A stretch of 5,669 nucleotides of DNA from an uncultured Eubacteriales bacterium (lineage in GTDB: Bacteria; Bacillota_A; Clostridia; Christensenellales; Aristaeellaceae): contig CACXEB010000392.1 in assembly GCA_902766515.1 (NCBI GenBank), forward strand, positions 1-5,669. Direction: 5' to 3'. The notes under the pieces are model-generated. The model made no database searches, was not told the DNA's origin, and was given only the letters and a program-made list of their open reading frames with translations. A program made the translations under genes and the position numbers. Below, piece after piece: positions 1-5,669 of this stretch (position 1 is its first letter; the number at the start of each line of letters is the position of its first letter).

Positions 1-1
1 G

Positions 2-2296
2 GGCGTGGAGAAGTGCTTCCTCTGCCGCATCGGCGAATACAACGGCGCGGACGGGCTGGATTACGGCGATATCATCCGGGCCCAGAACGAACTGGCCCAC
101 GAGCAGCCGGATGTCATCATGGGCACGATGGCGCTGGCGGGTTTCCGGGACCGTGGCCTGATGCGGGACGCCTTCCATTATTACCAGGCGGCTTACAACA
201 GCGCGGGCCGGCTCCTGGCCGCGGTCATGGCCAACTGGCGCCGCACGGGACAGGCGGCTGCCATGTATGATCCCAGGGCGCGGTCCATGTACTTCAGCTA
301 TGCATCGGAACCGGCGCCGGCCGCGGCGGCGGACGCGGATACGCCGGAAAACCCGCAGGCATCCGGCGCGCAGCCCCAGCGCAGGCTGACGCTGATGGTC
401 TATATGTGCGGAAGCAATCTGGAAAGCGCCGGCGGAACGGCCACCGCCGATCTTCAGGAAATGCTGAACGCCGGCATCCCTGTGGAGGAAGTATCCGTCC
501 TGGTGCTGGCGGGCGGATCAGGCCATTGGGCCAACAGCTACCCGGCGGACCGGCTGGTCCTGGCGGAGATCGGACCGCACAGGCAGCGCGTCCTGGAACT
601 GTGGGAACCGGGCAGCATGGGCGCCCCGGAAACGCTGACCCGGTTCCTGCAATACGGCGCGGAGCACCGGCCGGCAGAGGAATATGCGCTGATCCTGTGG
701 GGCCATGGCGGCGGCCCGATGGAGGGCGTCTGCTGGGACGAGCGGTTCGGCGGCGACCGTCTGACCCTGGACGAAATCACGGATGCGCTGGCCCGGAGTC
801 CCTTCGGGCAGCGGAAGCTCAACTGGATCGGCTTTGACGCCGGCCTGATGGGTACAGTGGAGGTGGCAGGCCGGCTGGCGCCCTACGCGGACTATATGAT
901 CGCCTCCCAGGCGGAGGAGCCGGCCGGCGGATGGAACTACGCGTTTCTCGGGGACATCGGACAGGACGCCGGTGCCGCGGAAACGGGGCGGCGGGTCGTC
1001 GATGCGTATTTTGAAGGAGAAAACCTGGATCAGGGAGAGCTGACCCTTGCCTGTACCGATCTGTCCCGCGTCGGGGAGATCGAGCGCCTGATGAGTGATT
1101 TCTACCAGAAGATCGCTGACCGGCTTTCACGGGCGTCCTTTCCGGAGATCGCGAAGCTGCGGTTTGGCGCGACGGGATTCGGCAAAAGCAGGGCGCCCCT
1201 TTCCGGAAACGATGGCTACGATCTGGCGGACCTGGTTTCCCTGACCGAGTGCTGTGCGGTGCTGGATCCCGAGGGTGCGGAGTCGCTCCGGGAGGCGGTG
1301 GCGCAGGCGGTGGTCTGCTCCAGGACGAATGTGGAAGGCAGCCACGGGCTCTCCGTGTACCATCCCTTCCGCAATCAGCGGAAGTTCGCGGCGGAGTGGG
1401 GGAGCCGGTACGGAAGCGTCAGCGGCAGTCCCGGCTACGCGGCGTATGTGGACGCGTATGGCCGGATCATGTCCGGGGAACAGCTGACGCGCTGGAACCA
1501 ACTGGACCGGCTCCGCTGGGAGGCGGACCGGCAGGAGCTCTCCTGTTATTTAACGCGGGACCAGGCGGAAAACCTGGCCAGCGCCCGCCTGGCCGTCTTT
1601 ATGAAAGACGTGTATGATACGGTGGATGAGTCCTTTTATCGCGTTTATATGTCTGACGATGTACAGCTGACGGCGTCGGAAACGGAGGGGGAGGAAGGCG
1701 CATGGCTCCGCGGCGCTTACCGCGGCGAAACGCTTCAGGCCTTCGATGAACGCCTGCTGCAGCCGGTGACCGGCGCGCTGTCCTGCCGGATGACGGAGGA
1801 GGGCACGTACCTGGTCGATCTGTACCCGCATGGCAATGATCAGGCGCTGCCTGACCGGCCCGTTGTGGGCGAGTACGCGCCTGATCCGGAAAGCGGGGAA
1901 ATGACCCTGACAGCCCTGTCCGTATATGACGAACTGACCGGTGTCTATACCCGGCGCGCCGCTGGAAACCCGGGCAGGTGTCCGGGCGTCACCTTCATGT
2001 GCGAGTACCGGAATCCATTGACAAATGAAATGGGGGAGATCCTGCCGTTTGACGCATGGCCGTTGGATCAGCATGACGACCCCCATCAGGCGCAGGACTG
2101 TTCCTGTGACGGACCGTTCAGGCTGCGCTTATCCGTTGACGGGCAGCGTTCCGAAGTGCTGTACGCGGCCTTTGAACTGACGGATACGCAGGGAAACACC
2201 TACATGACCGATATGCAAAAAATCTGCACCGGCCTGATTCCTTCGGAAAGTGTTCAGGCGGAGCAGACGGGGCAGACTAACGAAGCGTTCAGATAA
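2..2296 (+). CDS. SGNH/sialate-O-acetylesterase-like domain fused to an apparently inactive clostripain-like (C11) domain, 5' partial
   Basis: The frame is open to the left window edge, so the true start is outside; GTG at base 5 is not a convincing start. Residues are numbered from that GTG. Residues 1-95 resemble the end of an SGNH/SASA-type carbohydrate esterase: a GLMRDAFHYYQAAYN stretch carries the Asp55-x-x-His58 pair expected for the catalytic DxxH block. An Ala/Pro-rich linker spans about 98-125. Residues 126 to about 490 form a clostripain-like domain: LTLMVYMCGSNLES, then LILWGHGGGP with the expected catalytic His234, GGDRLTLDEI, WIGFDAGLMGTVEVA, and HGLSVYHPF. Family members normally read FDACLM; here the Cys position is Gly280, so peptidase activity is unlikely. 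Residues about 490-763 are a C-terminal region I do not recognise. No other frame disruption is visible. The protein may be exported, but its N-terminus is missing. The clostripain call is firm, the esterase call moderate, and the biological substrate unknown. Confidence 0.85.
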   Translation, partial: GVEKCFLCRIGEYNGADGLDYGDIIRAQNELAHEQPDVIMGTMALAGFRDRGLMRDAFHYYQAAYNSAGRLLAAVMANWRRTGQAAAMYDPRARSMYFSYASEPAPAAAADADTPENPQASGAQPQRRLTLMVYMCGSNLESAGGTATADLQEMLNAGIPVEEVSVLVLAGGSGHWANSYPADRLVLAEIGPHRQRVLELWEPGSMGAPETLTRFLQYGAEHRPAEEYALILWGHGGGPMEGVCWDERFGGDRLTLDEITDALARSPFGQRKLNWIGFDAGLMGTVEVAGRLAPYADYMIASQAEEPAGGWNYAFLGDIGQDAGAAETGRRVVDAYFEGENLDQGELTLACTDLSRVGEIERLMSDFYQKIADRLSRASFPEIAKLRFGATGFGKSRAPLSGNDGYDLADLVSLTECCAVLDPEGAESLREAVAQAVVCSRTNVEGSHGLSVYHPFRNQRKFAAEWGSRYGSVSGSPGYAAYVDAYGRIMSGEQLTRWNQLDRLRWEADRQELSCYLTRDQAENLASARLAVFMKDVYDTVDESFYRVYMSDDVQLTASETEGEEGAWLRGAYRGETLQAFDERLLQPVTGALSCRMTEEGTYLVDLYPHGNDQALPDRPVVGEYAPDPESGEMTLTALSVYDELTGVYTRRAAGNPGRCPGVTFMCEYRNPLTNEMGEILPFDAWPLDQHDDPHQAQDCSCDGPFRLRLSVDGQRSEVLYAAFELTDTQGNTYMTDMQKICTGLIPSESVQAEQTGQTNEAFR

Positions 2297-2318
2297 TCGT
2301 ATAAAAGCCGATGATGAG

Positions 2319-2324
2319 AGGGGG
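2319..2324 (+). promoter_or_regulatory. Shine-Dalgarno site deciding the start of the flavin-binding protein gene
   Basis: AGGGGG lies 7 nt before the ATG at 2332. The two earlier in-frame ATGs at 2311 and 2314 have only an A/T-rich stretch upstream, without a purine-rich site. The 2332 start also gives the N-terminus MFREMVRKKQQL, which fits the family. Confidence 0.65.
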
Positions 2325-2331
2325 CGGAACG

Positions 2332-2808
2332 ATGTTCCGGGAGATGGTCCGCAAAAAGCAGCAGCTGACGCGGGAGGAATGCGTGCGTATCCTGACGGAA
2401 GAGAAGCGCGGCGTCCTGTCCGTGCTGGGGGATGGCGGCTATCCGTACGGCATACCGCTCAACCATTACTATTGCCCGGAGGACGGCAGGCTCTATTTCC
2501 ACAGTGGCCCGACAGGACACAAGATCGACGCGATCCGGCGGGAGAACCGCGCGTCGTTCTGCGTGTACGACGCGGGATACCGGAAGGAAGGCGATTGGGC
2601 GCTGAACGTGAAATCGGTCATCGTGTTCGGGCGGATCGAAATGGTCAGGGATCCGGAAACGGTCTTTGCCATGGCAAGGGCGCTGAGCCGCAAGTTCACC
2701 TCCGACGAGGCGTATATTGAACACGAGATCGCCCACGCCGGTCCGCACACCCTCATGTTCGCGCTGGTGCCCGAATGGATGACGGGCAAGCTGGTGAACG
2801 AGTCCTGA
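2332..2808 (+). CDS. Pyridoxamine 5'-phosphate oxidase family protein (FMN-binding split barrel, NimA-like)
   Basis: This is a 158-residue protein, a normal length for the small cytoplasmic flavin-binding proteins of this family (Pyridox_ox_2 / nitroimidazole-resistance type). The family features are visible in order: an N-terminal helix with MFREMVRKKQQL; the first barrel strands RGVLSVLGDGGYPYGIPLN (26-44); LYFHSGPTGHKIDAI (54-68), the usual FMN-phosphate-contacting region; SVIVFGRIEMV (95-105); and the C-terminal MTGKLVNES. Members usually bind FMN and reduce or oxidise small molecules, but most have no assigned substrate, and the sequence does not reveal one here. The start at 2332 is chosen for its Shine-Dalgarno; 2311 is the longer alternative, adding seven residues. 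It begins 35 nt after the clostripain-like gene, so cotranscription is possible, but a functional link is not evident. It converges on the ABC-F gene with a 7-nt gap. Confidence 0.87.
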   Translation: MFREMVRKKQQLTREECVRILTEEKRGVLSVLGDGGYPYGIPLNHYYCPEDGRLYFHSGPTGHKIDAIRRENRASFCVYDAGYRKEGDWALNVKSVIVFGRIEMVRDPETVFAMARALSRKFTSDEAYIEHEIAHAGPHTLMFALVPEWMTGKLVNES

Positions 2809-2815
2809 CGCTGGA

Positions 2816-4738
2816 TCAGCTGATTTCCGCCAGGGCCTCCTCCGCCGCTTCCCAGGCGGCATAGGCGTCGTCCAGGTCGCGCTTGAGCTGCGTGTACCTG
2901 GCCGTGGTCGCGTCACTGGCCTGCTTGTCCTCGTAGGCCTCCGGCGTTTCCATGTAACGCTCAAACTCCCTGAGGGCCGCCTCCGCCTGGCTGACTGCCT
3001 GCTCGGCCCGTTTGACCTCGCGCTTCAGCTCGGTCAGGCGGGCCTGTTCGTCACGCTGCTTCCTCTTTTCGCGGCGCTGCTCGGTCAGCGTCTGTCCTGC
3101 CGCCAGCCAGGGATCGATGGGCGCGGCCTCCCGCTCTTTCGCCGCGAGGTAATCGTCATAATTGCCGAGATAGATGTTCAGGCCTTCGTCTGTCAGCTCC
3201 ATCACCCGGGTGGCGAAGCGGTTGATGAAATAGCGGTCGTGGCTGATGGCCAGGATGGTGCCCTCAAAGCCCTCCAGCGCGCTTTCCAGCACTTCGCGGC
3301 TGTTCATATCCAGGTGGTTGGTCGGCTCGTCCAGCAGCAGCAGGTTATCCTCCCGAAGCATCAGCTCGGTCAGCGCGACCCGGCCGCGCTCGCCGCCGGA
3401 CAGGTTTTTGATCTGCTCGAATACGTCCTCCCCGGTGAACAGGAACTGCCCGAGGGCGGAACGGATCTGCGTCTGGTCCATCCGGGGAAACACGTCCCAG
3501 ACCTCGTCCAGGATGGTCTTTTCCGGCGACAGCCCGCGCTGGTGCTGGTCATAATAGCCGATGTCCACATTGGCGCCGTAGATGACGGCCCCGCTGTCGG
3601 CGGCTTCCTCTCCGGTGATCAGGCGGAACAGCGTCGTCTTACCGATGCCGTTCTGGCCGATCAGCGCCACGCGGTCACCCCGCCTGAGTTCGAAGCTGAG
3701 GTCTGCAAACAGCGTGCGGTCCCCGAAGGCTTTGGTCAGCTTCCGTACGCTCAGCACGTCGTCGCCGGTACGGCTGCGGGCGTGAAAGCTGAAAAACACC
3801 TGCTTTTCTTCCTCCGGCCGCTCCAGCAGGGTCATCTTGTCGAGCATCTTCTCGCGGCTTTCAGCCCGCTTGATCGATTTTTCACGGTTGAATGAGCGCA
3901 GGCGGCGGATGACCTCCATCTGGTGGGCGATCTCCTTCTGCTGGGCATCGTAGGCGCGCTCGCGGCTCAGCCAGCGTTCGGCCCGCAGGTCCATATAGTG
4001 GGAGTAATTGCCCGGATACTGTTCGGTCACGCCGAAGGCCATCTCGATCATCCCGTCGCAGACGCGGTCCATGAAATAGCGGTCGTGGCTGACGACCAGG
4101 ACGCTGCCGGGGTAGTCGGACAGGTAGTTTTCCAGCCAGTTGAGCGCCGACAGGTCCAGGTGGTTGGTCGGCTCGTCCAACAGCAGGATATCGGGCCGCT
4201 GCAGCAGAAGGCGCGCCAGGTAAAGCCGGGTCAGCTCGCCGCCGGAAAGCAGCCCGCTGTCCTGCTGCTGCATCGCGCCTGTGAAGCCCAGACCCTTGAG
4301 CACGCCCTGGATCCTGGAGGGATAATCATACCCGCCTGCGTCTTCAAAGGCCTGATTGAGGCGGGCATAGCTGTCGCCCAGGCGCTGCAGGGCTGTTTCA
4401 TCCTGCGTGCCGGCCATCTGTTCTTCCATTGCCCGGAGCCGCTTTTCCATCTGGCGGACCGGCTCAAAGACAGCGTCCATGATCTGGTAGACCGTCCGGC
4501 CGTGTATTGCCGGGCTCTGCTGGGCCAGATAGCCCAGCTGCAGGGATTTGGACAGGCTGATCGTGCCGCCGTCGGCGGTATATTCGCCGGCCAGGATCCT
4601 GAGCAGCGTGCTCTTGCCGCAGCCGTTGACCCCGACCAGCCCCAGGCGGTCGCCCTGCTGCAGGGTGAACGAAACGTCCTTCAGCACCTCATGGCCGCCG
4701 AAGGATTTTGTCAGATGCTGTACTGCCAGGACAATCAT
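2816..4738 (-). CDS. ABC-F family ATPase (YdiF/Uup-like translation factor)
   Basis: This complete 640-residue protein has two ABC ATPase domains and no membrane segments, as expected for ABC-F proteins, which act on the ribosome E site rather than in transport. Domain 1 has Walker A GVNGCGKST (36-44), signature LSGGE (164-168), Walker B ILLLDEPTNHLD (184-195) and SHDR (217-220). A charged helical linker at about 250-320 corresponds to the P-site tRNA interaction region. Domain 2 has Walker A GQNGIGKTT (361-369), signature LSGGE (446-450), Walker B LLLLDEPTNHLD (466-477) and SHDR (499-502). Residues about 553-640 are rich in Lys, Arg and Glu and look like the C-terminal coiled coil of YdiF/Uup types. 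Both active sites look intact. The start is backed by AGAAGGAG at 4744-4751, 5 nt before the ATG. The subfamily is uncertain: a housekeeping factor is more likely than antibiotic resistance, but the sequence alone does not settle it. Confidence 0.95.
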   Translation of the reverse strand: MIVLAVQHLTKSFGGHEVLKDVSFTLQQGDRLGLVGVNGCGKSTLLRILAGEYTADGGTISLSKSLQLGYLAQQSPAIHGRTVYQIMDAVFEPVRQMEKRLRAMEEQMAGTQDETALQRLGDSYARLNQAFEDAGGYDYPSRIQGVLKGLGFTGAMQQQDSGLLSGGELTRLYLARLLLQRPDILLLDEPTNHLDLSALNWLENYLSDYPGSVLVVSHDRYFMDRVCDGMIEMAFGVTEQYPGNYSHYMDLRAERWLSRERAYDAQQKEIAHQMEVIRRLRSFNREKSIKRAESREKMLDKMTLLERPEEEKQVFFSFHARSRTGDDVLSVRKLTKAFGDRTLFADLSFELRRGDRVALIGQNGIGKTTLFRLITGEEAADSGAVIYGANVDIGYYDQHQRGLSPEKTILDEVWDVFPRMDQTQIRSALGQFLFTGEDVFEQIKNLSGGERGRVALTELMLREDNLLLLDEPTNHLDMNSREVLESALEGFEGTILAISHDRYFINRFATRVMELTDEGLNIYLGNYDDYLAAKEREAAPIDPWLAAGQTLTEQRREKRKQRDEQARLTELKREVKRAEQAVSQAEAALREFERYMETPEAYEDKQASDATTARYTQLKRDLDDAYAAWEAAEEALAEIS

Positions 4739-4773
4739 AGCTGCTCCTTCTATGGGCGAACGTGCAAACAGAG

Positions 4774-4820
4774 AAAAAAGCGCGGCCGACGAACAGGAAT
4801 GTTCTGCCGGACGCGCTTTT
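4774..4820 (-). terminator. Intrinsic terminator downstream of rplA-secG, in the ABC-F leader
   Basis: Read on the minus strand, a hairpin is followed by TTTTTT (4779-4774). The stem pairs 4776-4784 with 4812-4820 (AAAAGCGCG with CGCGCTTTT), then 4786-4788 with 4808-4810, 4790 with 4806, and 4791-4794 with 4801-4804. There are two mismatches and one bulge, about 17 pairs in all, and a 6-nt loop at 4795-4800. It lies 90 nt after the secG stop and 35 nt before the ABC-F start codon. The plus-strand reading has only four Ts, so the main direction is minus, which suits the genes on that strand. Confidence 0.8.
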
Positions 4821-4834
4821 GTACAAGGTACAAA
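4818..4834. repeat. Perfect 7-bp inverted repeat with 3-nt spacer
   Basis: TTTGTAC (4818-4824) and GTACAAA (4828-4834) are exact inverted copies separated by AAG. The left arm overlaps the outer three bases of the terminator stem. It could be a protein-binding dyad or a small hairpin competing with the terminator base; no function can be shown from the sequence. Confidence 0.6.
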
Positions 4835-4909
4835 CTCATACGGATGGCGGGGCCACAGTCAGCAAGGGCGTGATGCCGCATGCCGGCAGGGGCTCCGCCG
4901 GAAGCCGTA

Positions 4910-5140
4910 TCAGGCGACAATCATGATCACGATCGCCAGCACCACGAAAGCGGCCGCGGAAATCTTGGTCATCAGCGCCAGTTTGCCCTCGAGCGTGTTG
5001 GTCTGATTCTTACCGAAGAATGTGTCGCTGCTGCCGCCCATCAGAGAACTGACTCCGTCGCTGTCGGACTTCTGCAGCATAACAGAAACGATCAGCGCAA
5101 GCGCGGCGATGACAATCAGAATCTGAAGTACTAACAACAT
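4910..5140 (-). CDS. secG: Preprotein translocase subunit SecG
   Basis: SecG is the small accessory membrane subunit of the SecYEG channel and helps SecA-driven protein export across the cytoplasmic membrane. The 76-residue length is typical. Two hydrophobic segments are visible at about 2-22 and 58-76. The connecting loop carries the family pattern: MLQKSDSDGVSSLMGG followed by SSDTFFGKNQTNTLEGKL, with the FFGK and conserved Gly/Ser residues. The ATG at 5138-5140 is preceded by GGAGG at 5148-5152 with a 7-nt spacer, a strong ribosome binding site. It starts 29 nt after the rplA stop on the same strand, so the two genes are probably cotranscribed and end at the terminator at 4774-4820. Having rplA directly upstream is unusual, since secG is more often near rnr and smpB in Bacillota. 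Confidence 0.95.
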   Translation of the reverse strand: MLLVLQILIVIAALALIVSVMLQKSDSDGVSSLMGGSSDTFFGKNQTNTLEGKLALMTKISAAAFVVLAIVIMIVA

Positions 5141-5169
5141 ATCTGAACCTCCGTCTTTCGGTGCCCTGA

Positions 5170-5669
5170 TCAGAACTTGAGGCTGTTCAGGCGGATGGAC
5201 GGGCCCATCGTGGAGCTCATGTACAGGGAACGCACATAAGTGCCCTTGGCGGTGGCCGGCTTGGCCTTGATGATCGCTTCCATCAGCACGCGGAGGTTTT
5301 CCGTGAGCTGTTCGCTGGTGAAAGACGCCTTGCCGATCGGGCAGTGGCAGATGGAAGTCTTGTCCACACGATACTCGACCTTACCGGCTTTGATATCGTT
5401 GACAGCCTTCGCGACATCCATGGTGACCGTGCCGGACTTCGGGTTGGGCATCAGGCCCTTGGGGCCCAGCAGACGCGCGATGCGGCCGATGACGGGCATC
5501 ATGTCCGGGGTGGCGACGCAGGCGTCAAAGTCGAACCAGTTTTCGCTCTGGATCTTCGCGACCAGATCGGCATCGCCGACATAGTCCGCGCCGGCCGCTT
5601 CGGCTTCCTTGGCCTTGTCAGCCTTGGCGAATACGAGCACCTTCACCTTTTTGCCGGTGCCGTGCGGCA
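5170..5669 (-). CDS. rplA: 50S ribosomal protein L1, 5' partial
   Basis: L1 binds 23S rRNA at the mobile L1 stalk of the large subunit, assists release of tRNA from the E site, and in many bacteria represses its own operon by binding mRNA. The window holds 165 residues and the stop codon; about 65 N-terminal residues are beyond the right edge, judging from the position of the PHGTGK motif (visible residues 1-6) in known L1 proteins. The GTG at 5646 is internal, since the frame continues upstream as typical L1 sequence. Also visible are the L1 signature region [18 protein letters not shown] with the following [10 protein letters not shown], then PIGKASF, the [17 protein letters not shown] helix, and the STMGPSIRL strand near the C-terminus. 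No rplJ or rplL follows; secG comes next after 29 nt. The gene looks intact as far as seen. Confidence 0.97.
   Translation of the reverse strand, partial: PHGTGKKVKVLVFAKADKAKEAEAAGADYVGDADLVAKIQSENWFDFDACVATPDMMPVIGRIARLLGPKGLMPNPKSGTVTMDVAKAVNDIKAGKVEYRVDKTSICHCPIGKASFTSEQLTENLRVLMEAIIKAKPATAKGTYVRSLYMSSTMGPSIRLNSLKF

Larger units (their letters stand above)
4739..4909 (-). other. Intergenic region between secG and the ABC-F gene, including the ABC-F leader
   Basis: These 171 nt separate the secG stop codon from the ABC-F start codon. They hold, in minus-strand order, a GC-rich stretch (4840-4909) with small self-complementary words such as GCATGC, a perfect inverted repeat (4818-4834), an intrinsic terminator (4774-4820), about 22 nt of spacer, and the ABC-F Shine-Dalgarno (4744-4751). 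No tRNA or riboswitch motif was recognised. No good promoter was found; the best match, TTGCTG and TATGAG 19 nt apart at 4835-4865, is poor. Confidence 0.7.

Noticed and set aside
2814..2825. Palindrome ATCAGCTGAT at the junction of the convergent genes
   Set aside because: It is a 10-base palindrome with no loop and no T-tract, and most of it is ABC-F coding sequence; chance is the better explanation.
2845..2870. Small hairpin GCCGC-loop-GCGGC near the convergent gene ends as a terminator
   Set aside because: The stem is only five pairs, lies inside the Ala-rich end of the ABC-F coding sequence, and no T-run follows.
4835..4865. Possible minus-strand promoter, TTGCTG and TATGAG, upstream of the ABC-F gene
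   Set aside because: Both boxes match poorly and the 19-nt spacer is too long to be convincing; it was not listed as a feature.
3923..4873. A 316-codon open frame on the plus strand opposite the ABC-F gene, with further long ones at 3239-3895
   Set aside because: It is antisense to a clearly conserved ABC-F gene, its translation shows no family motif, and long antisense frames are common at this GC content.
4821..4909. A tRNA or tmRNA gene in the GC-rich intergenic stretch, considered because secG is often near ssrA
   Set aside because: No T-loop GTTCGA-like motif, acceptor pairing or tmRNA tag sequence could be found on either strand.

Overview
The window looks like a piece of a Bacillota genome of the class Clostridia, probably an uncultured gut or rumen lineage with high GC (about 60% by eye). 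This rests on three protein types common there: a clostripain-family (C11) protein, a small FMN-binding protein of the pyridoxamine-oxidase family, and a YdiF/Uup-like ABC-F ATPase. Strong purine-rich Shine-Dalgarno sites also fit. The lineage is an inference; no 16S or other decisive marker is present.

Layout, left to right. (1) Bases 2-2296, plus strand: the 3' part of a large multidomain gene. It begins with the end of an SGNH/sialate-O-acetylesterase-like domain carrying a DxxH motif. An Ala/Pro-rich linker follows, then a clostripain-like domain and a C-terminal region I cannot assign. The clostripain catalytic Cys position is Gly, so the peptidase domain is probably dead. (2) Bases 2332-2808, plus strand: a small flavin-binding protein. 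(3) Bases 2816-4738, minus strand: a complete ABC-F ATPase, convergent with the previous gene and only 7 nt from it. (4) Bases 4739-4909: a 171-nt non-coding leader/intergenic region with a strong minus-strand intrinsic terminator 35 nt upstream of the ABC-F start, a perfect 7-bp inverted repeat, and a short open frame that ends in the ABC-F Shine-Dalgarno. (5) Bases 4910-5140, minus strand: secG. (6) Bases 5170-5669, minus strand: rplA (ribosomal protein L1), cut by the window edge.

How the genes relate. rplA and secG are 29 nt apart on the same strand, probably one transcript that ends at the terminator at 4774-4820. The ABC-F gene lies on the same strand just beyond that terminator, so it is expressed by readthrough or from a promoter I could not identify. 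These three genes all serve translation or protein export. The two plus-strand genes on the left have no evident link to them.

The main points of interest are the Cys-to-Gly change in the clostripain domain, the esterase-clostripain fusion, secG rather than rplJ-rplL directly following rplA, and a possible attenuator in the ABC-F leader. No mobile element, CRISPR array, tRNA or rRNA was seen.
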